A stretch of DNA of 9,973 bases from an uncultured Armatimonadota bacterium (GTDB taxonomy: Bacteria > Armatimonadota > Armatimonadia > Armatimonadales > Armatimonadaceae): contig CAIWTR010000565.1 in the NCBI GenBank assembly GCA_903915615.1, positions 1 through 9,973 on the forward strand, written 5' to 3'. This document shows, piece by piece, positions 1 through 6,900 of this stretch. Position 1 is the first letter of the stretch, and each line of letters starts with the position of its first letter. Under the pieces are notes generated by a model that worked only from the letters and a program-made list of their open reading frames with translations, made no database searches and was not told the origin of the DNA. Made by a program: the position numbers and the translations under genes.

Positions 1-897
1 CAGGAAGATCCACACGATGTCAACGAAGTGCCAATACAGACCAACCATTTCCGTAGGCATGTAGTCATCAACCGCTTCATGCTTCGTCAGGTACATCAAG
101 ATCAATGTCACCATACAGATGATTCCGATGATGACGTGGATACCATGTAGACCGGTCATACAAAAGTAGATGGAGAAGAAGATCTTCGCCTTTCCAGCTT
201 CGATATCAAACCGTTCACGCGCAGCGGACTTGACAACGACACGGGTAGTTGTATCGGATGCCGAAGTAACCCGGTTATCAAAACCAGCTTCAACTTCCGC
301 TGTCTTTGGGTTGTCCATCGGCTCTACGAAGGAAACCTGATTTGTTTTCCGTGCAAGCTCAAGCTGTTCCCATGCCACGTTGGCCCGAGGATTTTCCTCG
401 ACACCAACAGCGGGCTTATGGTGTTCATGGAACACAGTCAGCGCCTTGGCATAGTTGAAGTTCTGGTCTGGAAGCAAACCCTCGTTAATCTTGCTAGTGT
501 ACTCAACGAACTTAATGCCCATGAATCCAAACGCACAGATACATGTGAAGACAAGTAAGAGTGCAACTTTGATTCTCTGGCCATGTTGTGCGTAGAACAC
601 TGCAAGCGCCGCAGAAAGTGAGCTCGAAAGCAACACCAATGTGTTCAACGTACCAAGCTTTACATCAAGAAAATGATGAGCCTCTAGGTAGGTGTTGAAG
701 TACATCGTCCGGTAGAGCGTATAAGCCAGAAACAATGCTCCGAAAAACATCACTTCGGTGACAAGAAACGACCACATTCCAACGATATACGATTCGTTTT
801 GTTGATCTAGGTCTTCAAACTGAACAGAGAGCTTCTGTTCGATCATATGATGACCTGATCCACCAACGGCAGCATTTTCCATGCTCTTCAGGCTCAT
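1..897 (-). CDS. coxC: Cytochrome c oxidase subunit III (CoxC/CtaE), 3' end cut by window edge
   Basis: Membrane subunit III of the haem-copper oxidase, which stabilises subunit I and proton uptake. I translated it by hand from the ATG at 897; the frame stays open for 299 codons to the window edge, so only the last residues are missing. Hydrophobic spans lie near residues 37-62, 82-103, 110-131, 238-270 and 283-299. Family hallmarks are FVEY at 130-133 (the conserved Glu of the third helix), the MTGLHGIHVIIG stretch at 247-258 and the terminal YWHFVDIVWIFL. Its ATG overlaps the coxA stop as ATGA, with a strong GAGGAGG Shine-Dalgarno at 905-911, 7 bases upstream. Oddly, about 95 hydrophilic residues (138-235) separate the third and fourth spans, where the family normally has a short loop. 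Identification is firm; the meaning of the insertion is not known. Confidence 0.95.
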   Translation of the reverse strand, partial: MSLKSMENAAVGGSGHHMIEQKLSVQFEDLDQQNESYIVGMWSFLVTEVMFFGALFLAYTLYRTMYFNTYLEAHHFLDVKLGTLNTLVLLSSSLSAALAVFYAQHGQRIKVALLLVFTCICAFGFMGIKFVEYTSKINEGLLPDQNFNYAKALTVFHEHHKPAVGVEENPRANVAWEQLELARKTNQVSFVEPMDNPKTAEVEAGFDNRVTSASDTTTRVVVKSAARERFDIEAGKAKIFFSIYFCMTGLHGIHVIIGIICMVTLILMYLTKHEAVDDYMPTEMVGLYWHFVDIVWIFL

Positions 898-2612
898 ACG
901 TGAACCTCCTCATCAGACGACACATGAACAGCATCATCGTCAAATGGGAACCGGCTTGGTCCAACATCGCCGCCATGATGGCTTTCTTGGAAATACTCGT
1001 AGGCTTCCCAAGTCACCACAGGGACCTCGTGGAAGTTGTGGGTATCTGGAGGAGATGTTGTCACCCATTCAAGGCCGACTGCACGCCAAGGATTGTTTCC
1101 AGCCTTTTCACCATGCTTCAACGAATGAATCAGGTAGACAACCGGAAGCAAGAATCCAACTCCAAGAACGAATGCTCCACCGGTCGACATCACGTGCCAC
1201 AGCTGAAACTCTGGTGGGTAGAAGTGATAGCGGCGTGGCATACCGAGATAACCAACAACAAACTGAGGAAGGAACGTAAGGTTGAATCCGAGGAACACCA
1301 AGACAGCGCTGACCTTGCCCCAGACTTCGTTGTACATCCGGCCCGTCATCTTAGGCCACCAGAAGTGCAGTCCAGCGAGGAAGCCCATTGCCGTTCCACC
1401 TACCATGACGTAGTGGAAGTGCGCGACAACAAAGTAGGTTGCAGTAAGGTGGATGTCCGTAGCCAGGGACGACAGGTAGAGACCAGTCAATCCACCGATG
1501 GTAAACAGCCCCAGGAAGCCGAAGGCATACAGCATATGGCTTGTGAGCTCAACCGACCCCTTGTACATCGTCGTCGCCCAGTTGAAGATCTTGACTGCGG
1601 ACGGGACAGCAACGAGGAAGCTGAGAACAGAGAATACAAGCCCAAGATACATCGACTGAGACGTTGCAAACATGTGGTGGCCCCAAACGATGAAGCCAAA
1701 CACTGCAATCGCCATTGTGGAGAACGCCACAAACTCGTAACCAAAGATGCGCTTCTTGCTGTTTGCAGCAATCACTTCATTGATAACTCCCATCGCTGGG
1801 AGAACCATGATGTAGACAGCTGGGTGGGAATAGAACCAGAACAAATGCTGGAACAGAACCGGATCTCCACCGATTTCAGGTGAGAAGATACCGAATCCGA
1901 GTGTGCGCTCTACAACAACCAGTGCCAGCGTAATCGCTACCACAGGTGTTCCAAGCATGATGATCACACTGGTCGCGTACATGGCCCATGCAAACAATGG
2001 CATCCTGAACCAGGTCATACCCGGTGCACGCATTTTGTGGATGGTAACGATGAAGTTCAGACCCGTAAAGATAGACGAGAATCCGGCGACAAACGCTGCC
2101 ATAATCGTCAGCGCGACATTGGAGTTAGAGTACACACTCGAATACGGCGTGTAGAACGTCCATCCGGTGTCAACACCTCCACCGATGATTGCGGCCAGAC
2201 CCATCACCAGCGCCGCACTATAAACATAGAACGACAACAGGTTCAAGCGTGGAAAAGCAAGGTCACGCGCTCCAAGCATCAACGGCAAGATGAAGTTCCC
2301 TAACACTGCCGGCACTGCCGGAATCAGGAAGAAGAAAATCATGATCACACCGTGCGCGGTGAACACCTTGTTGTACGCATCATTCGTCAGGAACTGACCC
2401 TTAGGAACCGTAAGCTCCACACGAATCATTCCAGCAGCGAGACCGCCAAGAAGAAAAGCTACCGATACCGCCACAAGATACATAATCGCAATGCGCTTGT
2501 GGTCGACCGTAAACAGCCACGACTTAATCGTATTCGTAGCGTTCAGGTAGTTCAATGGCTCCTTGACCTTGTCATGGGGCTTACCCACGTCCTTCAAAGT
2601 TGCCGTACTCAT
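894..2612 (-). CDS. coxA: Cytochrome c oxidase subunit I (CoxA/CtaD), A2-type haem-copper oxidase
   Basis: Catalytic subunit that reduces O2 to water and pumps protons; integral membrane, about 12 helices, 572 aa. The ATG at 2612 is preferred over an in-frame GTG at 2645 because it overlaps the coxB stop as ATGA and follows GGAGGAGAG at 2621-2629. Seen residues: haem a ligand H87 (AHG), CuB ligands H263, H312 and H313 (HHMF), H398 and H400 (AHFHY), and crosslink Tyr Y267. K-pathway Lys is K341 (PSAVK), D-pathway Asp is D117 (GARDLAFPRLN) with N124, and the propionate Arg pair is in GMPRRY. The D-channel Glu of A1 oxidases is absent: the motif reads YSHPAVY (261-267), the YS signature of A2-type enzymes such as Rhodothermus caa3. 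The residues that bind Mg in A1 enzymes (His-Asp before TYxVVAHFHY) are T390-A391. A charged cytoplasmic tail with His and Asp clusters ends the protein. Confidence 0.97.
   Translation of the reverse strand: MSTATLKDVGKPHDKVKEPLNYLNATNTIKSWLFTVDHKRIAIMYLVAVSVAFLLGGLAAGMIRVELTVPKGQFLTNDAYNKVFTAHGVIMIFFFLIPAVPAVLGNFILPLMLGARDLAFPRLNLLSFYVYSAALVMGLAAIIGGGVDTGWTFYTPYSSVYSNSNVALTIMAAFVAGFSSIFTGLNFIVTIHKMRAPGMTWFRMPLFAWAMYATSVIIMLGTPVVAITLALVVVERTLGFGIFSPEIGGDPVLFQHLFWFYSHPAVYIMVLPAMGVINEVIAANSKKRIFGYEFVAFSTMAIAVFGFIVWGHHMFATSQSMYLGLVFSVLSFLVAVPSAVKIFNWATTMYKGSVELTSHMLYAFGFLGLFTIGGLTGLYLSSLATDIHLTATYFVVAHFHYVMVGGTAMGFLAGLHFWWPKMTGRMYNEVWGKVSAVLVFLGFNLTFLPQFVVGYLGMPRRYHFYPPEFQLWHVMSTGGAFVLGVGFLLPVVYLIHSLKHGEKAGNNPWRAVGLEWVTTSPPDTHNFHEVPVVTWEAYEYFQESHHGGDVGPSRFPFDDDAVHVSSDEEVHV
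905..911 (-). promoter_or_regulatory. Shine-Dalgarno of coxC
   Basis: GAGGAGG on the minus strand, 7 bases before the coxC ATG at 897 and within the last codons of coxA. With the ATGA overlap it confirms the coxC start, although the gene runs off the window. Confidence 0.85.
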
Positions 2613-3679
2613 TGGTATTGCTCTCCTCCATACATGTAGCGCCACTGCTGCGAGTTGGTATTAGCCGCAGGTGCAACACTATCGGGACGACCACCCTCGA
2701 GTGGCTTTCCGGTACCGATTTCCTTGATATAAGCAATCAAGGCAATAACTTCAGACTCAGACAACGACCCACGATAAGCAGGCATTGAACCAGTCGAATT
2801 TGCAAGCCGAACATCGTTTGGGTTCAAGATGGCAGAACGGATGTACCCTTCATCGGCCACAACCTTGGAACCATCGGCGAGTTGACGCAGCGATTTGTAT
2901 AGACCCACTAAGCTAGCACCCTTAGAGGAGGCTTTCGGTCCATCGGCGTGACACGACGCACACTGATACTTGCGGAAAAGTGTCGCACCTGTCTGGGCAA
3001 GAGAGAGGTCTCCGGTCGGGCTTGAAATCCCACCAGGATAGAACGGACGTCCTCCGCCACCTGCTTGCCACTTCTCGAAGTCTTCACGGCTCTGCACAAC
3101 CACCCAGCCGCCCATTTCTGAGTGCTGTGTTCCGCAATAAACATTGCAGTAGACGCGGTACTTGCCAACACGCGTTGGTGTAAACCACATAGTCGTGTAG
3201 CGGCCTGGCTCGACGTGACGCTGAATCCGAAACTCAGGTACGTAGAATGCATGGATAACGTCCTGTGAGATCATCGAGAGTTTTACAGGGTTATTCACCG
3301 GGACGTGAATCTCATTGTTTTCGCGAGTGCCGTCGGAATGCTGTGCATGCCACATCCACTGCTTGCCAATGACGAACACTTCACGGGCATTCTTCGGCGG
3401 CGTATAAACATCAGCAAACAGCCGCGAAGACCAAGTGAACACGCCAAGACCAAGCACCAGAGCAGGCAAAGTCCAAGTCATCTCCAACAACGTGTTGTGC
3501 GTCGTAGGATTGGACCGGTCCACATTAGTGCCCTTACGGTACCGTGCTGCAAGAAAAGCAATCAGTGCGATGACGATGATGGTAAAAACCACCGTCAGAG
3601 CATTCATCACCCAGAACAGCTTATCAACTTCACCTGCATACTCCGACGCAGCAATAGGTGCTAACTGCAACTCGTTCAT
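2609..3679 (-). CDS. coxB: Cytochrome c oxidase subunit II with CuA site and fused C-terminal cytochrome c (caa3-type)
   Basis: Electron-entry subunit of the oxidase, 356 aa. Two N-terminal membrane helices (about 22-46 and 68-87) hold a cupredoxin domain on the periplasmic side. CuA ligands visible are H143, C178, C182, H186 and M189 in CNVYCGTQHSEM. E66 (LLEMTWTLP) matches the conserved Glu at the K-channel entrance, and W108/W110 (QWMW) the electron-entry Trp region. A class I cytochrome c domain follows, with haem motif C240-A-S-C-H244 and a likely axial Met M299 (GSMPAY), which makes this a caa3 enzyme. The usual Glu between the two CuA cysteines (CxExC), which gives a carbonyl to CuA and a side chain to Mg, is V180. 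No cleavable signal peptide is obvious; the first helix is probably the anchor. Starts by ATGA overlap with the SCO gene, behind a weaker GGGGAA. Confidence 0.97.
   Translation of the reverse strand: MNELQLAPIAASEYAGEVDKLFWVMNALTVVFTIIVIALIAFLAARYRKGTNVDRSNPTTHNTLLEMTWTLPALVLGLGVFTWSSRLFADVYTPPKNAREVFVIGKQWMWHAQHSDGTRENNEIHVPVNNPVKLSMISQDVIHAFYVPEFRIQRHVEPGRYTTMWFTPTRVGKYRVYCNVYCGTQHSEMGGWVVVQSREDFEKWQAGGGGRPFYPGGISSPTGDLSLAQTGATLFRKYQCASCHADGPKASSKGASLVGLYKSLRQLADGSKVVADEGYIRSAILNPNDVRLANSTGSMPAYRGSLSESEVIALIAYIKEIGTGKPLEGGRPDSVAPAANTNSQQWRYMYGGEQYQ
2621..2629 (-). promoter_or_regulatory. Shine-Dalgarno of coxA, deciding the ATG at 2612
   Basis: GGAGGAGAG on the minus strand, ending 8 bases before the ATG at 2612 and inside the end of coxB. 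It rules in the ATG with an ATGA overlap over the in-frame GTG at 2645. Confidence 0.85.
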
Positions 3680-4557
3680 TCGTTATTCCCCGTGCCAGAC
3701 CCAGCAGTCAAGCGGGACTTCCTCTCCTTACGCAGCGACTGGAACATAAATGTACCCAGTAACAATGCGGTCCCCGTACCCAATACCTTCAACAATGTGA
3801 CAACACGCAATCCATACACATTCCGAGCCGGATCGTAGTGGTAACACATCAGCAGAAATTGATCTGCAATCGTGCCAATCCTACCTTCAGCAGCCTCAGT
3901 CAATGCAAGATATACATCCTTGCCAGGATAGACCACCCCAAACAAATATCGAGAAACCTTACCAGTTGGTGTTAAGACCATCGTGACGCTTGGATGCGCA
4001 TATTGATCGGTTCTCTGGTCGTACACATAAATGTAACCAAGCGAATCGGCCAGTCGTCGTATTTCAGCTTCACTCCCAGTTAGAAAATGCCAACCATCCG
4101 CTGCACCCGCGATTCCAAGCTCACTCATGTAGCGCTTCTTGGATGCCAATGCTACAGACGCATCTTCTTTTGGGTTGATGCTAACAATCACAATTTCGAA
4201 GTCTCTACCAACCTGCCACTTTAGGGCTGGATCATGAAGACTTTCCACCAAGCCATGCAGCATGTTCGCGCAGGTGTTCTTGCATGAGTAAAACGGCATA
4301 ACAAGCCAAACAGGCTTCTTACCGAAATACTTACCGATGCTGACCTTTGCTCCCGCTTCATCCGTAAACCGCGTGTCCAGCGGAATCTGATTTTCCAACC
4401 GCTGTTTTACAGTTACGTCACGTGCTGCATTGATGCCTGTCGAAAATGTCGGACGCCCGCCAGACTGAGGCCCCGCGCTCACTCCCTGAGACAATGCTGC
4501 CACAGAGGTCAAGCCCATACAAATAAGAACCCCAACCCACCGACGAAAGTCAGTCAC
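3676..4557 (-). CDS. SCO1/SenC family copper chaperone for CuA assembly, C-terminally anchored
   Basis: Periplasmic thioredoxin-fold protein expected to deliver copper to, or reduce, the CuA site of CoxB; 293 aa. The copper-binding signature is C92-K-N-T-C96 with the distal His H188 (QYAHPS), the classic SCO trio. Residues 1-28 look like a signal peptide (RR near the start, hydrophobic stretch, small residues around SAG). Unlike textbook N-terminally anchored SCO proteins there is also a C-terminal hydrophobic span at about 252-273, followed by a basic tail (RKERKSR). Before that span sits MCYHYDP (237-243), an extra Cys-His pair that I recall from SCO relatives in ACIII-type operons. The start is GTG, abutting the previous stop exactly (TAAGTG), with a modest AAGGG at 4564-4568; the later Met14 is less likely because it would cut into the signal peptide. 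Its place just before coxB supports the CuA role. Confidence 0.92.
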   Translation of the reverse strand: MTDFRRWVGVLICMGLTSVAALSQGVSAGPQSGGRPTFSTGINAARDVTVKQRLENQIPLDTRFTDEAGAKVSIGKYFGKKPVWLVMPFYSCKNTCANMLHGLVESLHDPALKWQVGRDFEIVIVSINPKEDASVALASKKRYMSELGIAGAADGWHFLTGSEAEIRRLADSLGYIYVYDQRTDQYAHPSVTMVLTPTGKVSRYLFGVVYPGKDVYLALTEAAEGRIGTIADQFLLMCYHYDPARNVYGLRVVTLLKVLGTGTALLLGTFMFQSLRKERKSRLTAGSGTGNNE

Positions 4558-5022
4558 TTAATGCCCTTGATGTCCTTCACTATCGCCACTCGGATGCTTC
4601 TCGGAATCATGCCCAGAATGACCAGCCCCGCTGGAGCGCATTCCAGGATATTCTCCCTTGAACCCACTCTCAGGCACATTCTCACCAACACCCGAAATGC
4701 CTTGCTTCGCGACAACATCGATAGCCGACTCGATGCGCTTGCCGTAAGGTGCTTCCGCTTCCTTGAAAAGATTCATCTCTTCCTTAGGATTCGCTTGTAG
4801 CTGAGGATGCGCTGGGAGCTTACGCTCAACTGACCAACCAGGGACGTTCACATCGCTTGCATACTTTGGACTCGTAAAGTTCAAGAACCACATCATCGCG
4901 GCACTCGATGTAACAAACAGTCCGACCAGTCCACCAAAGGCAAGTACAAGAGGACCCATCTTTACATCTGTGTGTTCATACCCAACGATATAGCCTGGGT
5001 TCTTAGAATCTGACTTATGCAT
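4558..5022 (-). CDS. Uncharacterised single-span membrane protein between actF and SCO
   Basis: No named function that I recognise; 154 aa. One hydrophobic helix spans about 24-47, after a short polar N-terminus (GYEHTDVKMG), so the rest is probably periplasmic. Residues 69-110 hold LPAHPQLQANP, then an Asp/Glu-rich helix-like segment with APYGKR and IDVVAKQGI. This resembles, as I recall it, small hypothetical proteins next to SCO or oxidase genes that carry a P-x-P-x-LQ motif, an acidic helix and a tyrosine before an IPID-like element; this copy is shorter there. The tail (134-154) is rich in His, Gly and Ser. I chose the ATG at 5022: it has GGGAGG at 5032-5037 and an 8-base overlap with actF (ATGCATAA). 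An in-frame TTG at 5055 has no ribosome site and would overlap by 41 bases. Plausible roles are accessory subunit or assembly factor; this is inference. Confidence 0.85.
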   Translation of the reverse strand: MHKSDSKNPGYIVGYEHTDVKMGPLVLAFGGLVGLFVTSSAAMMWFLNFTSPKYASDVNVPGWSVERKLPAHPQLQANPKEEMNLFKEAEAPYGKRIESAIDVVAKQGISGVGENVPESGFKGEYPGMRSSGAGHSGHDSEKHPSGDSEGHQGH

Positions 5023-6232
5023 GACTCGATGCCTCCCACTGTTGTTTTGCTTCAATCAACCGCGGATCATAACTAGGAATCAGCGCAACCTTACGTGCAT
5101 TGCCACTAAAGACATACACCCAGATTCCACCAACAGCGAGTACTGCACCAACAGCTCCGAGGATGACCGGTACTGCAATTCCACCGCTGAAATTCACCAT
5201 GAACGGGACAATCTGCCAGAACAGGTCAACAATGCGGACGACTGCAATCCAGCCAGCGACAAAGCGGAGAATCGATGGTGTTCGCTTTGTTTTACCCGAT
5301 ATCAACAGCAAGAATGGAATGACAAACTGGCAAACTACCAGGGCAGCTCCCAGATAAACCATCGGACCTTCAAAACGCTGAACGAAGAAGATGTTCTCTT
5401 CTGGCAGGTTGCCCGACCAGATGATCAAGAACTGCGAGAGCGTGAAGTAGCCATAGACCATCGTGAAGCCAAGCATCAGGTTGCCGAGGTCTTTAGTCAG
5501 CTGTGGCTGAATGACTCCGCTGTATGGCGACTTCGTACGAAGCGACAACAAGATGAACGACCCAACGGCAATGGAGAACAAGAGGCTTGTAGCCATATGC
5601 CATGCGCCATAAAGGGACGACAGCCACATCGGATCAAGCGACATCACCCAGTCTGTCATTGCAAATGTAAGCAACACAACGTGGAGAACACCGCCTGGCG
5701 CCGCAAAGTTGGTCCTCTTGGCTGCGAATGCCTCATCACGGTTGTCATCCTGCTTGAGCGAAAGCTTCGTCAAGTAGTTTGTTCCGATGATCCAGTAGGC
5801 AAAGTAAATCGCACTCCGGATTGTCCACCCGGTGGGTGAAAACCACATTTGCTTGTTCGGGTGTAGATGGTGGTAAACATCATGATTTGCCCATGGGTAA
5901 ACCTGACCATTCCACGCAGCCCAGACGAGGGGCAGGAAAAACACGGCCAGCAATGGCAATGTCTTTGCGCAGGCTTCAGCAACACGCAAAATGGAGAGAC
6001 TCCACTGTGCACGAATCGTATGGTGCAGGAAGATCAGCGTTGTACTACCGATCGCCAAGCTGAACCACACCATGAATCCGTACAGATAGGATGACCAAAA
6101 GATCTTCTTACCGGGATCGACGTCCATTTGAAAGCCAATTCCAAGCAAGATTGCTCCTACGAAGGCCGCAGGAAGAGCAATCGCTTGAAGGCGCTTGAGT
6201 GATGAGACTGCAGTGGAGGCTTCTGCGCTCAA
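5015..6232 (-). CDS. actF: Alternative complex III membrane subunit ActF (NrfD/PsrC-like fold)
   Basis: Polytopic inner-membrane subunit of ACIII, 405 aa, about ten hydrophobic helices, paralogous in fold to ActC. In published ACIII structures ActF packs beside ActC; ActC is usually regarded as the quinol-binding one, and ActF offers a possible proton path. Features seen: a first helix at 15-36, a HH pair at 70-71, a loop with NHDVYHHLHP (116-125), MTDWVMSLDP (192-201) and the family-characteristic FLIIWSGNLPEEN (268-280). The last helix ends near 376, followed by a short cytoplasmic tail. The start codon is TTG: it overlaps the actE stop as TTGA and sits 7 bases after AAGGAG (6240-6245). The first in-frame ATG (residue 36) would remove a whole helix. 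Assignment is strong from the motif and from its place after actE. Confidence 0.93.
   Translation of the reverse strand: MSAEASTAVSSLKRLQAIALPAAFVGAILLGIGFQMDVDPGKKIFWSSYLYGFMVWFSLAIGSTTLIFLHHTIRAQWSLSILRVAEACAKTLPLLAVFFLPLVWAAWNGQVYPWANHDVYHHLHPNKQMWFSPTGWTIRSAIYFAYWIIGTNYLTKLSLKQDDNRDEAFAAKRTNFAAPGGVLHVVLLTFAMTDWVMSLDPMWLSSLYGAWHMATSLLFSIAVGSFILLSLRTKSPYSGVIQPQLTKDLGNLMLGFTMVYGYFTLSQFLIIWSGNLPEENIFFVQRFEGPMVYLGAALVVCQFVIPFLLLISGKTKRTPSILRFVAGWIAVVRIVDLFWQIVPFMVNFSGGIAVPVILGAVGAVLAVGGIWVYVFSGNARKVALIPSYDPRLIEAKQQWEASSHA
5032..5037 (-). promoter_or_regulatory. Shine-Dalgarno of the 154-residue membrane protein, deciding the ATG at 5022
   Basis: GGGAGG on the minus strand, 9 bases before the ATG at 5022 and inside the end of actF. 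The alternative in-frame TTG at 5055 has no comparable purine-rich site upstream, so the shorter protein is preferred. Confidence 0.8.
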
Positions 6233-6900
6233 TTGTGTTCTCCTTCGGATGCGTGACCCGATTCATTTCCAGAAGCTGAGTGCCCTGCATCGTGCTTTTC
6301 AGGAGCATCCCCATGCATGGAATCATTTAAGTTGGATGGCATTGGAAGCTTTGCAGCTGCGCGTAAAGCCGCGATATAAGCGACAACCGCCCAGCGTTCA
6401 TCAACATCCGGGATACGGGAGGAGTAGCTATACATTGCACCCTTGCCATTCGCAATGACATCGTAGAACTGACCAGCTTTGTATGGACCGTATTTCTTAT
6501 CCAACAAGTTGGCAGGAAGTTTTTGCCAATAGCCCATTCCACGCAACGCTACAAAGCCGTTACCATCCCCGGCAACGCCGTGACATGGCTGGCAATAAAT
6601 GTTGTAGCGCTCTTGCCCACGCTTGAGCATCGATGTAGCTCCACCGAATGCCTTGACGCTTGCAGCAGGAATGTTAGGTGTAAAGTCCTTACCTGCCTTG
6701 CCAGTCGTTCGCTCATCTGGCGCGACATAGCCGTTGAAAGAGACTGTGCCTGCAACATCAGGGCGGGACCCTTGCATGTCACCATAAAAGTCAGATGCCG
6801 CTTCTGAGTTAACGCGCGGTTGGACCCATTGATCGACGTGGCACCCAGCGACTAACATCGTGATCGTGGCGGATGCCACGACAGCTGTACCCTTTTTCAA
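6229..6900 (-). CDS. actE: Alternative complex III subunit ActE, monohaem cytochrome c lipoprotein
   Basis: Periplasmic electron-transfer subunit of ACIII, 223 aa. It has a lipoprotein signal peptide: KK near the start, a hydrophobic core and lipobox LVAGC with the lipidated Cys at C20. The class I cytochrome c domain covers roughly 88-185, with haem motif C103-Q-P-C-H107 and likely axial Met M156 (NGKGAMYSYS). The tail (195-223) is rich in His, Gly, Ser and Glu. In ACIII, ActE and the pentahaem ActA pass electrons onward to an oxidase or soluble acceptor; here the probable acceptor is the cytochrome domain of CoxB. The start codon is TTG, overlapping the actD stop as TTGA with GGAGG at 6908-6912, 7 bases upstream. 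A start at the internal Met15 would destroy the signal peptide. The family call rests on order in the operon plus lipobox and haem motif. Confidence 0.94.
   Translation of the reverse strand: MKKGTAVVASATITMLVAGCHVDQWVQPRVNSEAASDFYGDMQGSRPDVAGTVSFNGYVAPDERTTGKAGKDFTPNIPAASVKAFGGATSMLKRGQERYNIYCQPCHGVAGDGNGFVALRGMGYWQKLPANLLDKKYGPYKAGQFYDVIANGKGAMYSYSSRIPDVDERWAVVAYIAALRAAAKLPMPSNLNDSMHGDAPEKHDAGHSASGNESGHASEGEHN
6240..6245 (-). promoter_or_regulatory. Shine-Dalgarno of actF, deciding a TTG start
   Basis: AAGGAG on the minus strand, 7 bases before the TTG at 6232 and inside the end of actE. It mirrors the actE arrangement: TTGA stop/start overlap plus a strong ribosome site. Confidence 0.85.

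Noticed and set aside
900..1883. Plus-strand open frame of 327 codons opposite coxA
   Set aside because: It lies wholly antisense to a certain gene and shows no recognisable domain. Its composition (many His, Arg, Glu, Gln) is that of a mirrored membrane-protein sequence.
2613..2645. An 11-residue N-terminal extension of CoxA from a GTG at 2645
   Set aside because: It would overlap coxB by 37 bases and lacks a good ribosome site, whereas the ATG at 2612 has both a strong site and the ATGA overlap used elsewhere in the operon.
5021..5839. Plus-strand open frame of 272 codons opposite actF
   Set aside because: Antisense shadow of the ActF reading frame; no motif, no signal and no ribosome site that I would trust.
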